Shown here: piece by piece, positions 21,506 to 31,840 of the stretch | How the letters are laid out: the number at the start of each line of letters is the position of its first letter | Position numbering within the stretch: position 1 is the stretch's first letter | Source of the DNA: Azorinus chamasolen | Lineage: Eukaryota > Mollusca > Bivalvia > Cardiida > Solecurtidae | Reading direction: 5' to 3' | Length of the DNA: 64,000 nucleotides | Assembly (NCBI GenBank): GCA_963576725.1 | Contig: OY755242.1 | Coordinates: 60,308,480 to 60,372,479 of the forward strand | Notes under the pieces: model-generated | Seen by the model: the letters and a program-made list of their open reading frames with translations, nothing else | Databases searched by the model: none | Told to the model about the DNA's origin: nothing | Translations under genes and position numbers: made by a program

Positions 21506-22091
21506 TTCAATTCGCAGATATTCTTTGAAAGCAATTCGCAACATTTGTAGAATGCTGTTTGTATTGGTTGCATCCTGGCTGTTTTTTTGCTGTTCTTTTA
21601 ACGTAGCGGGAAAGCTTGTGCTGGTTTAAGTCATGTTTCTGACTAAGTGTTTTTTTTTAGATCTTATTGGTACCTGGTCAATACGTACTTTAGGTTCTGA
21701 CCAGGAGTCAAAACTGTAGATCACGTGACCACATTTGAATCAATCAAAATAAGGAGTGGATACCATTTAATGATAAACAAAGATGTTCACCTTATCACCA
21801 TCCAATAACTAATATGTGGGCATATACATGCTATATTGCTCAACAAGTTCTCCTTGTGTCCCCTTAATTGTATTCACCATTTCAAATAGTTTAGGTATTT
21901 CAAATATTCAAGGATACACATTTTCATACGCAATTAAAAAACATGTTACAACCATAAATCATATGCATGCTACGTGTTTTAACTAGAAGTGCTTTTTATA
22001 TGCGTCCAAATGTTAATGCATTGGTCTCAGTTATGCGATTGCGATTGCCTTCAAGATAAATCACTATCTTTTATGATTAATATTTAAAGAA
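21506..22091. other. No gene or repeat recognised
   Basis: AT-rich, no long ORF, no inverted repeat noted. Confidence 0.35.
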
Positions 22092-22195
22092 GAACCTGCC
22101 TGAAACGTCCATTTATTTATTGAACATACAGGTCTTAAAAGACAGGTGGTTGCTTAATACAGGACGAAAGTAATGTAGAAAGGGAGATTTGGAGC
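22092..22195 (+). mobile_element. Family D MITE, left half only
   Basis: GAACCTGCCTGAAACG, CCATTTATTTATTGAACATA, AGACAGGTGGTTGCTTAATA and GACGAAAGTAATGTAGAAAG form one arm; homology ends near the hairpin tip. Confidence 0.6.
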
Positions 22196-22265
22196 CATAT
22201 ACCCTTATTAAGTAAACATCTTGCTTCCGCCGGTCCAATTTGTGGTTAAAATGAGTATCATACTA

Positions 22266-22575
22266 GAACCTGTTGAACTGCAAGCTATTAGAAAGGGTGA
22301 TTCTGAACCTGTTGAACTGCAAACTATTAGAAAGGGTGATTCTGAACCTATTGAACTGCAAACTATTAGAAAGGGTGATTCTGAACCTGTTGAACTACAA
22401 ACTATTAGAAAGGGTGATTCTGAAACTGTTGAACTGCAAACTATTAGAAAGGGTGATTCTGAACCTATTGAACTGCAAACTATTATAAAGGGTGATTCTG
22501 AACCTGTTGAACTGCAAAATATTATAAAGGGTGATTCTGAACCTATTGACCTGCAAAATATTATATAGGGTGATT
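22266..22575. repeat. 39-bp minisatellite, 8 copies
   Basis: Unit GAACCTGTTGAACTGCAAAC plus TATTAGAAAGGGTGATTCT, spaced exactly 39 bases. Because 39 is a multiple of three, the array stays open in several frames (for example EPVELQTIRKGDS); this is not evidence of a protein. Later copies share TATTATAAAGG, showing ordered divergence along the array. Confidence 0.9.
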
Positions 22576-23163
22576 AACTCCAACCCATTTACTGTATATT
22601 TAATGATGTTTACTTCGCCCGATAATGGAGAGCGAATCAGTGGGGTATATCTAAATGTCACTATCTTTACTAAACTATCCAAAAACCTTGTCACGATCTT
22701 CTCTTTACGATTAGATATTCACCGAGCATGCACTCCTAAAGATTACCTAAATGCATTTGAACTTGTATTCGTCCTTGAAGCCGCATATTTCATGTCGCTC
22801 GCACTGCATTGGACTGAATTCGGATCATATTTTGATATATTCTTTAATACCGCTGTATGCATTCAAATCCTCGGCAAAGAGTACAGATCTACTGTCAACA
22901 AAGAGTACAGATTTGTTGTCAACATAGAGTACACATTTCTTGTCAGCAAAGCGTACAGCTTTCTTGTCTGCAGAGAGTACAGATTTATACCTCGCCTAAT
23001 TTATTGTAAATCAAGGAAAGTTCTAAAATGTTAGTGTGTGTGTGTGTGTGTTTTCCAAAGTAATCCAGGCCCAGTTTGAGTTTCCACGTATCAGCTGGAA
23101 AATCAGCTGGATACGGCTACCTGTATATACTTCAATTTTGCTAACAACCTCAAAATGATCAGA
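22576..23163. other. No gene; short repeats
   Basis: A five-fold imperfect repeat of GAGTACAGATTTNTTGTCAR occurs at 22875-22990, then (GT)n at 23033-23051. The 167-codon ORF starting at 22531 runs out of the minisatellite and matches no family I know. Confidence 0.45.
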
Positions 23164-23275
23164 TACAGTAAACCCCCGATAGTTCGAGCACAAAATCAAG
23201 GAAGATCATTACCGGTCTTTAAGACATGTGGCAGCTTAAGTCGTGCAGAAAACTCCCATAGGAGTAAGGGAATAA
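23164..23275 (+). mobile_element. Family E MITE, left half only
   Basis: TACAGTAAACCCCCGATAG terminus, GATCATTACCGGTCTTTAAG, ACATGTGGCAGCTTAAG and tip CAGAAAACTCCCATAGGAG. The right arm and terminus are missing. Confidence 0.6.
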
Positions 23276-24009
23276 ATGTGCTTAACCTCAGAACTGACAC
23301 TGATTTGTGATCATGAAATTCTGATTACTTGGATATAAGTAGGTGCTATTTTCATTAGGACGGGTGTAAGACATTAGTCTATCAGTCATGTCAGAATTTA
23401 TGTTTGTGCAAATGGTCAAGAACTGAAACATTATCACTAGATGGCTTTTGAAATAAGTTGCTAAAAGTATCATGTCACAGAGTTGAACTTATTGAACTTT
23501 GCAGTGAGTAGTGACTATGAACTGTCTTTCAAATTTAAATGAAAGAAGGGATGTAATGTATGTAGCTGTAGCACAGAGATAGCTCCGCCTCTGTGGTCAC
23601 TCTCACTGACCAACTGATAAGCCCCGCCTACTGTAAATGTGTATGAATGTATTATGAAGAATGATTAGAATAGATTTAGTAACCAAAGAGTAAGCTTGTG
23701 TCTTTAGAGTCCCCTATCAAAGGTTATTTCAGTAGGAACTTTCTCTTTTACACTGCATTAGGCATCCATCTGTCTAAATATTTCCCATGTCTTCATTACT
23801 AAAACTTAAAACTATCATTTTTTACTGCAAATTATAATATTGTACGTTTCCCCAATTTTCCATTTTAATGTAATTCAAAAGCACGCAGCTGCAATGAAAT
23901 ACTTAATTGATTTCATATCTCAGTCTGAATTGTCGACTATAGTTACTCCCAAGTGAGGCAAATGTTTTAAATGCACGTAATTTTTTAAATTATCTATTTA
24001 AACTTTGAT
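23276..24009. other. No gene or repeat recognised
   Basis: AT-rich sequence with only short unrecognised ORFs. Confidence 0.35.
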
Positions 24010-24203
24010 GTAACTCTTTCGCCGACATGGTCGTGTGAGAGACATTTGCAGATAGTATAGACCCAGATGAGATGCAAAATAACTGATCAGGATCCAAACT
24101 TTTCAATCCCCTGGTTATTGTTTTGAAAAGCAATGGTGGAAATGGACATCTGGAGAGGACGATAATCTAAGCAGGCGAAATTTATTTGCTGTCGAAGGGT
24201 TAA
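24010..24203 (-). mobile_element. C/C2-like MITE with mixed core
   Basis: GTAACTCTTTCGCCGACATG at the left and GCTGTCGAAGGG-TTAA at the right are C-type ends. The core reads CAGATAGTATAGACCCAGAT, an A-type arm, opposite TGATCAGGATCCAAAC, a C-type arm, so this copy mixes two hairpin types. Confidence 0.55.
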
Positions 24204-24358
24204 GCCGTATTGCAGACATGGTGAAGAGACAGCAAAAACTAGTCACGACATTTCAAATTATGGTAATGAATTCACTATGACATAATCACAGCACGCTGCA
24301 CCATCAAACAAAACTTGAGATTGTATCCCAGATACAAGTACTTGCAAACGCTGAAGGC

Positions 24359-24588
24359 TTTAACCCATTCCCTTATACTGACGCCCCTTGGTACTTCTGT
24401 AAATGTCACGCTCTTGAAACCATTGTTATAAATAGAGCATTTGCTCCATAGTAGTAAATGCTCTACTTATCACAATGATTTCAAAACAACACAGTTCTAA
24501 AATGTTTATTTTCTTTAGTAAATGCTCTTTTTCAGTAGATTTATTCAAAGAGGTTTGGTCTAAAAATAGCCTATGACGTAATGGTTAA
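24359..24588 (-). mobile_element. Family B MITE, intact TTAA to TTAA
   Basis: TTAA-CCCATTCCCTTATACTG at the left and GACGTAATGG-TTAA at the right. The stem pairs GAAACCATTGTTATAAATAG with its inverse around TTGCTCCATAGTAGTAAA. Reverse orientation, as the GACGCC block is at the left. Confidence 0.85.
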
Positions 24589-24639
24589 TGTGATAGTCCC
24601 TACAATAAACGCATATTTTCAATAACATCATAAAATTTG

Positions 24640-25966
24640 ACATTTGTTATTTTTAATTATTATTATTATCAAGATTGTCAATTTCAACATATATCGAAAA
24701 CCTGCCCCTGTGATATGCAAAATAAAACGTATCGATACTTATAATTTTTTGTTGTACAACAAAATATTATCGACCTATGTAGACCAAATTACACTATGTC
24801 ATGTTTTTAAAATAAAAAAATGGATCTGCTCCTGATTACCTCCACTAAAATTTCGTTCCTCTAAATTCAGTGGATAACCGGTGTACAAGGTTAAACATGA
24901 CAGCATTTCCTATACCTGATTCTTCGTTTAACTATACTTTTGCTGCAAATGGACGCTATACTATGCAAAAGGTAAGCAGTCTTTCTTACAGGGATGTTTA
25001 CTTATGGAATAGATTGTCTCAGACTATTACAAAATGTAAAACTCTTGGACATTTTAAAACTGTTATAAAAAACAATTACAGGACTGTTAGTATCTTTTTG
25101 TTCAGGTATGGGTCTGATGCATAATGTTTCAACTTTGTTACAAAATGTAATCAGCCAAAATTTTGTGGCTGATGACTTTAACCCATTACCTCATAGGCTA
25201 TTTTAGATACAACCTCTTTGAATAAATCTACCGAAAAGGAGCAATAACTAGAGAAAAGGAAAATTTTAGAATTTTGTAGTTTGAACCCATTGTGATAAAT
25301 AGAGCTCTATTTATCACAATGGTTTCACAAAGTGACTTTTACAGAGTCGCCAAAAGGCGTCAATATGAGGGAATTGGTTAAAGGTTGACAGGTGGTTGTT
25401 GTTTCTATCTGTTTTTATACTTTCTGCCAGTTTATTTTAAATTGATATTGTCAAGGAGTTGTACTAGAAGGGTTGTAACTGCATATGAAGCTTATGTATC
25501 TTTTTGACATTTTTCAGCTAAGCAGCACTAATGCCTTAAAAGTTTGTAGTAACAGCCAAAGTTATAATGCCTGTGATAATTCTAATGCAAATGTATTTCA
25601 CATCTTTACTTGATATGCCATCTATATATGTTACTATGTAAGCAACTTATCCAAGTCAGCTTTCCTTTGAAAGAATAAAGTTGGCATGGTAACAAAAATA
25701 TTTGGTGTATAATGCAATGATATATCATATTGTATGTGAATTCAGTAGTAATGTCTGTGATAAGCATTTTGTGATAACATTTCGCGACCCTCTCTGTCTT
25801 GCCACTATTATCAAAGACCACGATGGAAATAAGGAAAACGTTTCTTTTCCTTTTGTGTGTTATCCTTGGTATTGGTGTGCATTTCATGGCTTTTTGTTAA
25901 TGCTCATTGTTGTTATTACCATGTGATGTACACATTTTACCGAAATAAATGTATCTATCTATGGCA
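24640..25966 (+). pseudogene. Decayed non-LTR retrotransposon, 3' end of ORF2 and 3' UTR
   Basis: Conceptual translation gives TLCHVFKIKKWI, then after a frameshift near 24825 APDYLH, a stop, NFVPLNSVDNRCTRLN, and finally SYRDVYLWNRLSQTITKCKT with LGHFKTVIKNNY. This order (VYK..., APxYL, RxYxTR, S[FY]R...LWN.LP..., FK..K) is the standard C-terminal tail of jockey/CR1/L2-type reverse transcriptases. The final reading frame stops at 25124. The following sequence to about 25966 ends GAAATAAATGTATCTATC, a typical simple-repeat LINE tail. At least one frameshift and an internal stop make it dead. A B element sits inside the 3' UTR. The clade cannot be fixed. Confidence 0.6.
25178..25381 (+). mobile_element. 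Family B MITE nested in LINE 3' UTR
   Basis: TTAA-CCCATTACCTCATAGG at the left, GAGGGAATTGG-TTAA at the right. The hairpin tip is deleted: AATAGAGCTCTATT replaces the longer tip, shortening the element to 204 bp. Confidence 0.85.
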
Positions 25967-26462
25967 AACAGTTACGAAAATAAAACGCAACCCGAATCAA
26001 TACTAATATATTGCGAATACCATTGGGTCTTCGGAATTAAACACGTGAATGTTTTGTCCTCTTCGTTTATTTGGGTTGTTTTCTTGCAATAGACTTCTTT
26101 TCAGCATACAAACAAATGATTTATGTAATTTTAGGCAATTTGTAAAAGGGCATTGCAAGCAGAGACTATCACTTTAACAAGATACTCCATTCAGAGATTT
26201 TGAATGCCAAACAGTGCAGACCTTAATTTGGGTCTATATTGCTTACAAATACCAGTGTAATCACGTGTCGCATTCAAAGGATTAAACATATTACAGTAAA
26301 TTTACAGGAAGTGGGTTAGGATGTAAAGGGATCGCTGATCCAATAATGCAGCTCTTGTTTAATTTCATTCTGCAAATGTAGTTAAATAGGAAACCAGGAA
26401 TGAATATCTCACAAAGATATAGTAAAGAATATCTGAATAAGATATCTGTAAATTAGTATATA

Positions 26463-26659
26463 CAGTAAAACTCCTCTAAAACTTTAGTATCAGTGCCTAT
26501 CTTTCAGACAGGTAGCAACTTAATAATGCAGTTTGAAAGTTATGCAGAAAGCTCCTCTAGGAGCTTTCTGCATGGCTTTCAATCTGCATTAAGAAGTCAC
26601 CTGCCTAAAAAGACATTAACTGTTATTTAATAAAATTCCGGTTTATATGGGTTTTACTG
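26463..26659 (+). mobile_element. Family E MITE, near complete
   Basis: TA-CAGTAAAACTCCTCTAAA at the left and TATATGGGTTTTACTG at the right are inverted ends. The hairpin pairs ATGCAGAAAGCTCC with GGAGCTTTCTGCAT around CTCTAGG. Outer stems AGACAGGTAGCAACTTAAT and AGAAGTCACCTGCCT are less regular. Confidence 0.8.
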
Positions 26660-26729
26660 TTGAAACACGATGTCTGCTACAACTCAGATCTGTCATAAGT
26701 ATAGCTTATTCATTCAAGCAGGATAAAGG

Positions 26730-28010
26730 TTAAAATCCCCTCTGTAGTAGTGCACTGCGGAATAGTTATGTGAACCGGTCACAATCACCACTGCAACGGT
26801 GTACTGTGAAAACGTTATGCGAACCGGTTACAATCACCACTGCAATAGTGTACGGTGGATTAATTACCGTATAACGGGTTATTTTTACTGCTGTAAAAGT
26901 TTACGGATTTGGGGCAAAAACACATGATTTGATTTTATATGACTTTTATTTTTACGAATCCATGAAGACACGTAAAAAATTAACTCATCAAAAGTTTACA
27001 TCATTAAAAATTTACAATAAATAGTTTGGTTAATACAAAGTCAACTGTATGTCGCAGTTTGATAAGCGTTCACACCTACCACGGTAACCGTGCAGCAAAC
27101 ACATGTACCTATCGCCCTGGGCATCAAACAACATAATTAACGTAATTGACCGTGTTGTACTACATGTACAAATTTATCCCAATGTTTGTTATGGTCCAGT
27201 GTTCTGCCAACGTCGACTTCTGCCGCAGAAATGAAGTTGGTAAATAAAATATACGTTATGAGCGCCATGAAAATGGTCGGATGTGTCCAAAAGCAATAGG
27301 GACGAAACTGATACAGGAATGGTACCGCGCTTTATCAGACAAATTCAGTAGGCGACTGAAACCAGCTACAATATCGTAATCAGTTAGTAACCGTGCATCT
27401 GATTGGATGATTGTCTCATTTCCTCTCGTATGTTTTGATTTCGGCCAATAGAAACGGTTGTCAGATAATGTGTTGTTTCTTCATAGTTTGTGTTGATGCT
27501 GATAGCCTATTACACAATGCACTGAAACACCTGTACACTACATGCATAGGCATTAACAATAACACGTCGCTCTAGTGTATCGGAAGATTAGGGTGACTTT
27601 GATAAGATTACCCTGTTTACGGTCAAATTCAAATGCTAGATACTAGATATTTTTACCCGAGTTTACGCGGCGAAAATATATGAGGAATATTTTTACGAAT
27701 ATGACATTGGTCGTAAAAATAAGTAAAAATTAGCAGCAGGTAAAAATAACCCGTTATACGGTATGTAAACCGATTAAAATCCCCACTACAACGGTTCACT
27801 ATGGATTAGTTAAAAAACCACTGGACTGGTACACCGTGGAGTAGTTATGTAAACCGGTTATACCCCCACTGTAATTGTGCACTACAGAATGGTTATGCAA
27901 ATCGATTAAAAACCCACTGCAATGGTGAACTGTGAAACAGTTATGTATAAACTAGTTAAAATCCCAACTGCACCGGTGCACGGAGGAATAGTTATGTAAA
28001 CCGATAAACC
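26730..28010. repeat. 48-50 bp tandem array split by a transposon
   Basis: Units read GAATAGTTATGTGAACCGG, TTACAATCACCACTGCAA and GGTGTACTGTG. About three units precede and five follow the inserted element at 26867-27761. Joining the two sides restores a unit in perfect phase, with one TA at the junction. Confidence 0.85.
26867..27761 (+). mobile_element. 0.9-kb non-autonomous DNA transposon in the array
   Basis: CCGTATAACGGGTTATTTTT at the left end and AAAAATAACCCGTTATACGG at the right end are inverted repeats (20 exact bases, weaker similarity beyond). Both sides are flanked by TA (26865-26866 and 27762-27763), and the surrounding array is in phase once the insert and one TA are removed. 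The interior has no ORF of useful size and no hairpin like the smaller families. The TA duplication and inverted ends suggest a Tc1/mariner-superfamily or similar element; the superfamily is uncertain. Confidence 0.8.
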
Positions 28011-28293
28011 ACTCCCTCCCCACTGGCCGCAAATGCAAAAATGCATCGAAGAATAGTTCTCTAAACAGTAGAGTGTGAAAGCATAGCCCAGCGTATGCAA
28101 TCAAGGCACGGTGTCATACACGGTGTTAGCCCCGGAAGGCACGCCGTTATACGTTTGCCGTTTGGCCACCAGGCTGATTCCCGACAATGTACCGGTGTTG
28201 TTTGTTTTATATCAACCCTGTGCATGTTACGTAACTATCGTCTGCTAAAGTTGTCGTCTGATGGAAAATATTATTTTGTTCTATTTGTTTCCA

Positions 28294-28372
28294 AACAAAG
28301 TCAGAATGTCAAAAAGTCTGGATCCATCTGAGAGTAGTTACTCGGCTTTTCATCTAGATCCAAACTGTCTGT
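28294..28372 (+). mobile_element. C-type hairpin fragment
   Basis: AAAGTCTGGATCCATCTGAG and TCATCTAGATCCAAACTG are the arms, and AGTAGTTACTCGGC is the eroded tip. No C left terminus; GTAAAGAGTTAA at the right may be the C end, shared with the next A element. Confidence 0.6.
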
Positions 28373-28408
28373 AAAGGATACAACGAATTCTACTCAAAAT
28401 GTAAAGAG

Positions 28409-28823
28409 TTAACCTTTTCCCTTGTACAAATGCAGTTTCACTCCTTAGAAAGCAGACCTTACCCAGATAGTAGCCGTCAGATCAGGATCTGCTTTGTTTG
28501 CTTATTAACGCATAGTATATCTGACTCTATAGTTTCAACTTATACTAAACTATCCTGTGTACATATGCCATTCGGATGAGACTATAAACCGAAGTCCGAT
28601 GTATCAGTGCTTAACACTGGGCAGCTAATAGAACAAGAGAAGGGCATCGCGCCCGGGTTTCTCTGTATCCTCTCCCCACCGCTGGGGCGTCCAATTAGCC
28701 CATAGTTGGCAGAAACGGACTTTAATGAACACAACCAACCAAACATTATACCAGTTCATCTAATAAATATTCATGATGGCACATGTCACAATGTTTTACA
28801 TGAATCCACAGGGGCAGGGTTAA
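28409..28823 (+). mobile_element. Family A MITE interrupted by a SINE-like insert
   Basis: TTAA-CCTTTTCCCTTGTAC at the left and CACAGGGGCAGGG-TTAA at the right. The A tail is continuous across the insert: ACATATGCCATT before and ATACCAGTTCATCTAATAAA after. The hairpin's left arm is reduced (ACCTTACCCAGATAG). Confidence 0.75.
28573..28744 (+). mobile_element. SINE-like insertion
   Basis: Starts CGGATGAGACTATAAACCG, a block I associate with 3' domains of several invertebrate SINEs. Continues with CTTAACACTGGGCAGC and GCGTCCAATTAGCCCATAG, and ends in an ACAACCAACCAAAC tail. ATT borders both sides (28570-28572 and 28745-28747), a possible short target duplication inside the A element. No tRNA-like head was found. 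Confidence 0.5.
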
Positions 28824-28890
28824 GCAGATGCTCATTATAACTTGTAGGATTTTACAATATGACAGATAGCGTCTACATTTATTGATCTCA

Positions 28891-29100
28891 TTAACTCTTT
28901 CGCAGCCAAATTATGTGGTATGCAAACTTTGTCGTCTGCAACATTTTTTAATTTTTATTGTCTCCATGTTTGCTTAAAAAAAAGTCACAGTAACAAGCAG
29001 TTTGGATCCTGATGAGACGCCGAGTTACTCGGCGTCTCATCTGGATCCAAACTGTTTGCATTGGTAATCACATGTGCAACATTGGCATCGAAAGAGTTCA
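28891..29100 (+). mobile_element. Family C MITE, nearly perfect hairpin
   Basis: TTAA-CTCTTTCGCAGCCAAAT at the left and GGCATCGAAAGAG-TTCA at the right. The stem AGTTTGGATCCTGATGAGAC, with its inverse, closes on CCGAGTTACTCGG; the only arm differences are near TCCTGAT/ATCTGGA. Good reference copy for family C. Confidence 0.85.
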
Positions 29101-29199
29101 TCCTTTGTGTGTTGAAATACAAATTGCCAATAGAAAATATTTCCCATATCAAATATCGAAGAGCACATTTTTAAACTTTCTTTTCAGAGACGTTATAAA

Positions 29200-29256
29200 A
29201 TCTCAAACAGTTTTGGATCCTAAAAAGATCTGGATCTGGATCGAAACTGTTTGAGC
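29200..29256 (+). mobile_element. Short C-type hairpin remnant
   Basis: TCAAACAGTTTTGGATCC and GGATCGAAACTGTTTGA flank AAAAAGATCTGGATCT. Only the outer stem is left. Confidence 0.5.
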
Positions 29257-29369
29257 AAATTAGAAAGTATTTGCATACAGCGTGTTAGAGGCTTATAATG
29301 TTTGTCAATAACAACATAAACTATTATAATTCATTCAGTTTGTACGGCTGTAAATGCTGTAGGCATGAA

Positions 29370-29579
29370 CAGTAGAACTTGCCTTAAGAGGACACCACAA
29401 AAAGTTCTAATTATGGGTCTGTAAGACAGGTGGTAGCTGAATGCAGGTCAAAAGTAATGCAAATACTGTAGCTCCTATTGGAGCTTTCTGCGTTACTTTC
29501 GTCCTGCATTAAGCAAACACCAGCTTTATGAGACTCCTTTGTTCAATAAATGAATGGCAGTTTAGGACAGGTTCGACTG
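29370..29579 (+). mobile_element. Family D MITE, near complete
   Basis: CAGTAGAACTTGCCTTAAG at the left; TTTAGGACAGGTTCGACTG-TA at the right. Hairpin: GGTAGCTGAATGCAGGTC and CGTCCTGCATTAAGC as outer arms; tip GTAGCTCCTATTGGAGC. Right flank GTTCAATAAATGAATGGCA is shared with the other D copies. Confidence 0.85.
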
Positions 29580-29586
29580 TATTCTA

Positions 29587-29832
29587 TTAAGCATTTACCT
29601 GTTCAATATTCATGTCAGATATATTGACATCATGAATATTTATTAGCTGAATTTCTATAATTGCAAATGTACACCGGATTTGGGGGTATTCGTAGAAACT
29701 GTAGAATCAGATATATATTATTCCATAAGCAAACAGAGCAGACCCTGATCAGAAGGCTTATACATGAGCCGTCTGATCTTGGTCTACTATGTTTGCAAAG
29801 GCGTGAAAAATCACTTGTATGAGGGATTGATG
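29587..29832 (-). mobile_element. Family A2 MITE, reverse orientation
   Basis: TTAAGCATTTACCTGTTC at the left, then ATTCATGTCAGATATATTG, GAAACTGTAGAATCAGATAT, the hairpin GAAGGCTTATACATGAGCC and TTTGCAAAGGCGTGAAAAA; right end TGAGGGATTGATGA is eroded. Confidence 0.75.
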
Positions 29833-30194
29833 AGTCCATGTGAATATCTACATTGGTGCTCAACATATAGTATAAATAAAGTAAATAAATAAAGATTTAA
29901 AATTTGTAAATACTAAACGACTTCACATGCATTTGATCTATCTCCGAACTTTCTTATTCTAGTACTTTATGAATCGACTTTCTCTACTTCTAATAACGCC
30001 GTTTGGTGGCTACTGTAAATAGTATGCTGCTAGCGTAAATAAAGTAAGTAAGACTCCAAATAATCTAACAGAAATGTATCTACTTCATTTTATTTTGCCA
30101 TCAATATCCTCAACACGCATCTGTGGTTTAAAACAAACATAATTTATTAATCCCGTTTGAAATGCATTATTTATACTATGTGTGCTTATTCGAA

Positions 30195-30386
30195 TTAACT
30201 ATTTCGCTGCAGAGTGCCTATGTACACTTTGGATCCAGATGAGACGCCGAATCTCTCTACATATGTGACTACATTTTTTGTTTATTTTTTGAATGACAAA
30301 TGAAGTAAAAATTTAAAAAAAAAGAAAAGAAAAATGTAGCAGACGACATAGTTAGCAGACGACAAAAGTTTACAGCGAAAGAGTAC
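30195..30386 (-). mobile_element. Family C MITE, one hairpin arm lost
   Basis: TTAACTATTTCGCTGCAGAG at the left; CAGCGAAAGAG at the right. Only one stem arm (TTTGGATCCAGATGAGACGC) remains and homology resumes at TACATATGTGACTACATTTT. TAGCAGACGACAAAAG near the right is a standard C block. Confidence 0.7.
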
Positions 30387-30538
30387 CTACGAGCGTATGT
30401 ACGTTCTTGATCCAAATTAAACACTATTTCTGGATGTTCGGAACCGTTCTGAAAAGTTCTGACAGACCCCGCAACACCGATTTTGAAACTTTACGAAAAT
30501 GATGTTACTTAGCCTGTTAGAAAAGCTATTTTCCTCGA

Positions 30539-30784
30539 TTAACCCTTTCGGCGCTAAATTTCTAAATGTCGTTTGCAAACCACTTTTGGTAAATCATTTT
30601 GTAAAATAATGAAATGAGATAAATACATGCAATTTTCAAAGAAATAAAGCACACATAAAGATATAGAGTTTGAGACAAAAAGTGAAGTCCCTGATTAGAC
30701 GCCGCCTTGAAAAGGCCGCGTCTGATCTGGGACTGCACTATTTGTCGTGGTGCATTTTAACGACATTGGCGGTGAAAGGGGTAA
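30539..30784 (+). mobile_element. Family I MITE
   Basis: TTAA-CCCTTTCGGCGCTAAAT at the left and GACATTGGCGGTGAAAGGGG-TAA at the right. The hairpin GTCCCTGATTAGACGCCGCC pairs with its inverse GCGTCTGATCTGGGAC; the tip is TTGAAAAGG. Related to 47333-47582 in the stem and in the GGCGCCAA end. Confidence 0.75.
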
Positions 30785-30984
30785 GACTATGCGGAATTAG
30801 AGTACAATTTAGGACAGTTTAGGAAAACTACACTGTAGTTTCTCTTCCCTTAAGAGTATTTACAATAATAGTTTGTTAATATAAACTATTAAAACAACTA
30901 AGCTTTGAAATTATGCCTTAATTATCAGTCATCCCTGGTCATAAAATAGGCCAAGCTTACAAATATTCAAGGATTTTTAATGAA

Positions 30985-31212
30985 ACGTGTAACATGACAA
31001 ACAGTGCAGACCCTGACGACAGGGCTTCTCATCTGGGTCTTCACTGTTTATAAAGAATAATGGGCTAAAGTGGTAATTCCAACTGTTTTTATAGTTTCAA
31101 TCTTGGCCAAAACGCCATAATATTATGTTTATATGTCATTGTAAGATTTCAGCTAATAAATGTTCATTACGTCAATATTTCTTACATGAATATTCATCGG
31201 GTAAATGGTTAA
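30985..31212 (+). mobile_element. TTAA MITE with H-type hairpin and A2-type tail
   Basis: GACAAACAGTGCAGACCC and GGGTCTTCACTGTTTAT are H-type arms. From about 31075 the sequence is the A2 tail (TTTATAGTTTCAATCTTGG, TTTCTTACATGAATATTCAT) ending GGGTAAATGG-TTAA. A hybrid of two families. Confidence 0.55.
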
Positions 31213-31585
31213 ATAGTCTGCGCTAAGCGATCTCTTGTAAAACTGCAGTTCATAAGAGGCCGCTAATAGCAGACAGCTTACCTTGCAGTGCAGTAAGACC
31301 TTTACCGATTGTATCCCCTTTACATTGAATCAGCATGTGTATTGCACACTCTCCTCAGGTTAACTGCCTTACGCTCGATTGTCAATAGCAGTGTCGTATC
31401 ACGCTTGCTAATAAGTGAGGGTTCACCCAAAAGCTTACTAGAGTTCGATAACCTGGAAGTCGCGCATAAAATCTGCCGCTTGATTTTGATTAAGAGATGT
31501 TCTTCCGTGATTCTAGTGCGAACGTGGTGATTTAATCACCTTTTTATTATGATATACACATATTATCAATTGTGCTCGTCATGAG
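31213..31585. other. No gene recognised
   Basis: A 73-codon ORF (31309-31530) has no recognised domain. No repeat noted. Confidence 0.35.
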
Positions 31586-31840
31586 ATTATCCGCCTGTCC
31601 GCCCGTCCGTCTGTATCTCGTCTGTATCTATCTGTTTGTGTCTATATGTGTCTTTTCATGTGTGTCTGTGTGTCTGTCCGCCCGTCATTATATCTGTCTG
31701 TCCTTCTGTATGTATGTGTGTGTCTGTCTGTGTGTGTCTGCGTATGTATGTATGTATGTATGTCCGTCTGTATGTTTGATTGTTTGTCTGTCTGTTTGTC
31801 TATCTGTTTGTTTATATGTCTGCCTGTCTCTCATCCCTAG
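31586..31840. repeat. TGTC/TGTA/TCCG tetranucleotide microsatellite
   Basis: A long irregular run of TGTCTGTC, TGTATGTA and CCGCCCGTC motifs. ORFs reading CVCLSVC-like peptides are artefacts of it. An unrelated (GGTC)n tract occurs at 50643-50712. Confidence 0.9.

Noticed and set aside
22221..23034. Two long overlapping plus-strand ORFs (115 and 167 codons)
   Set aside because: The first is the 39-bp minisatellite read in a period that is a multiple of three; the second starts in it and shows no recognisable domain.
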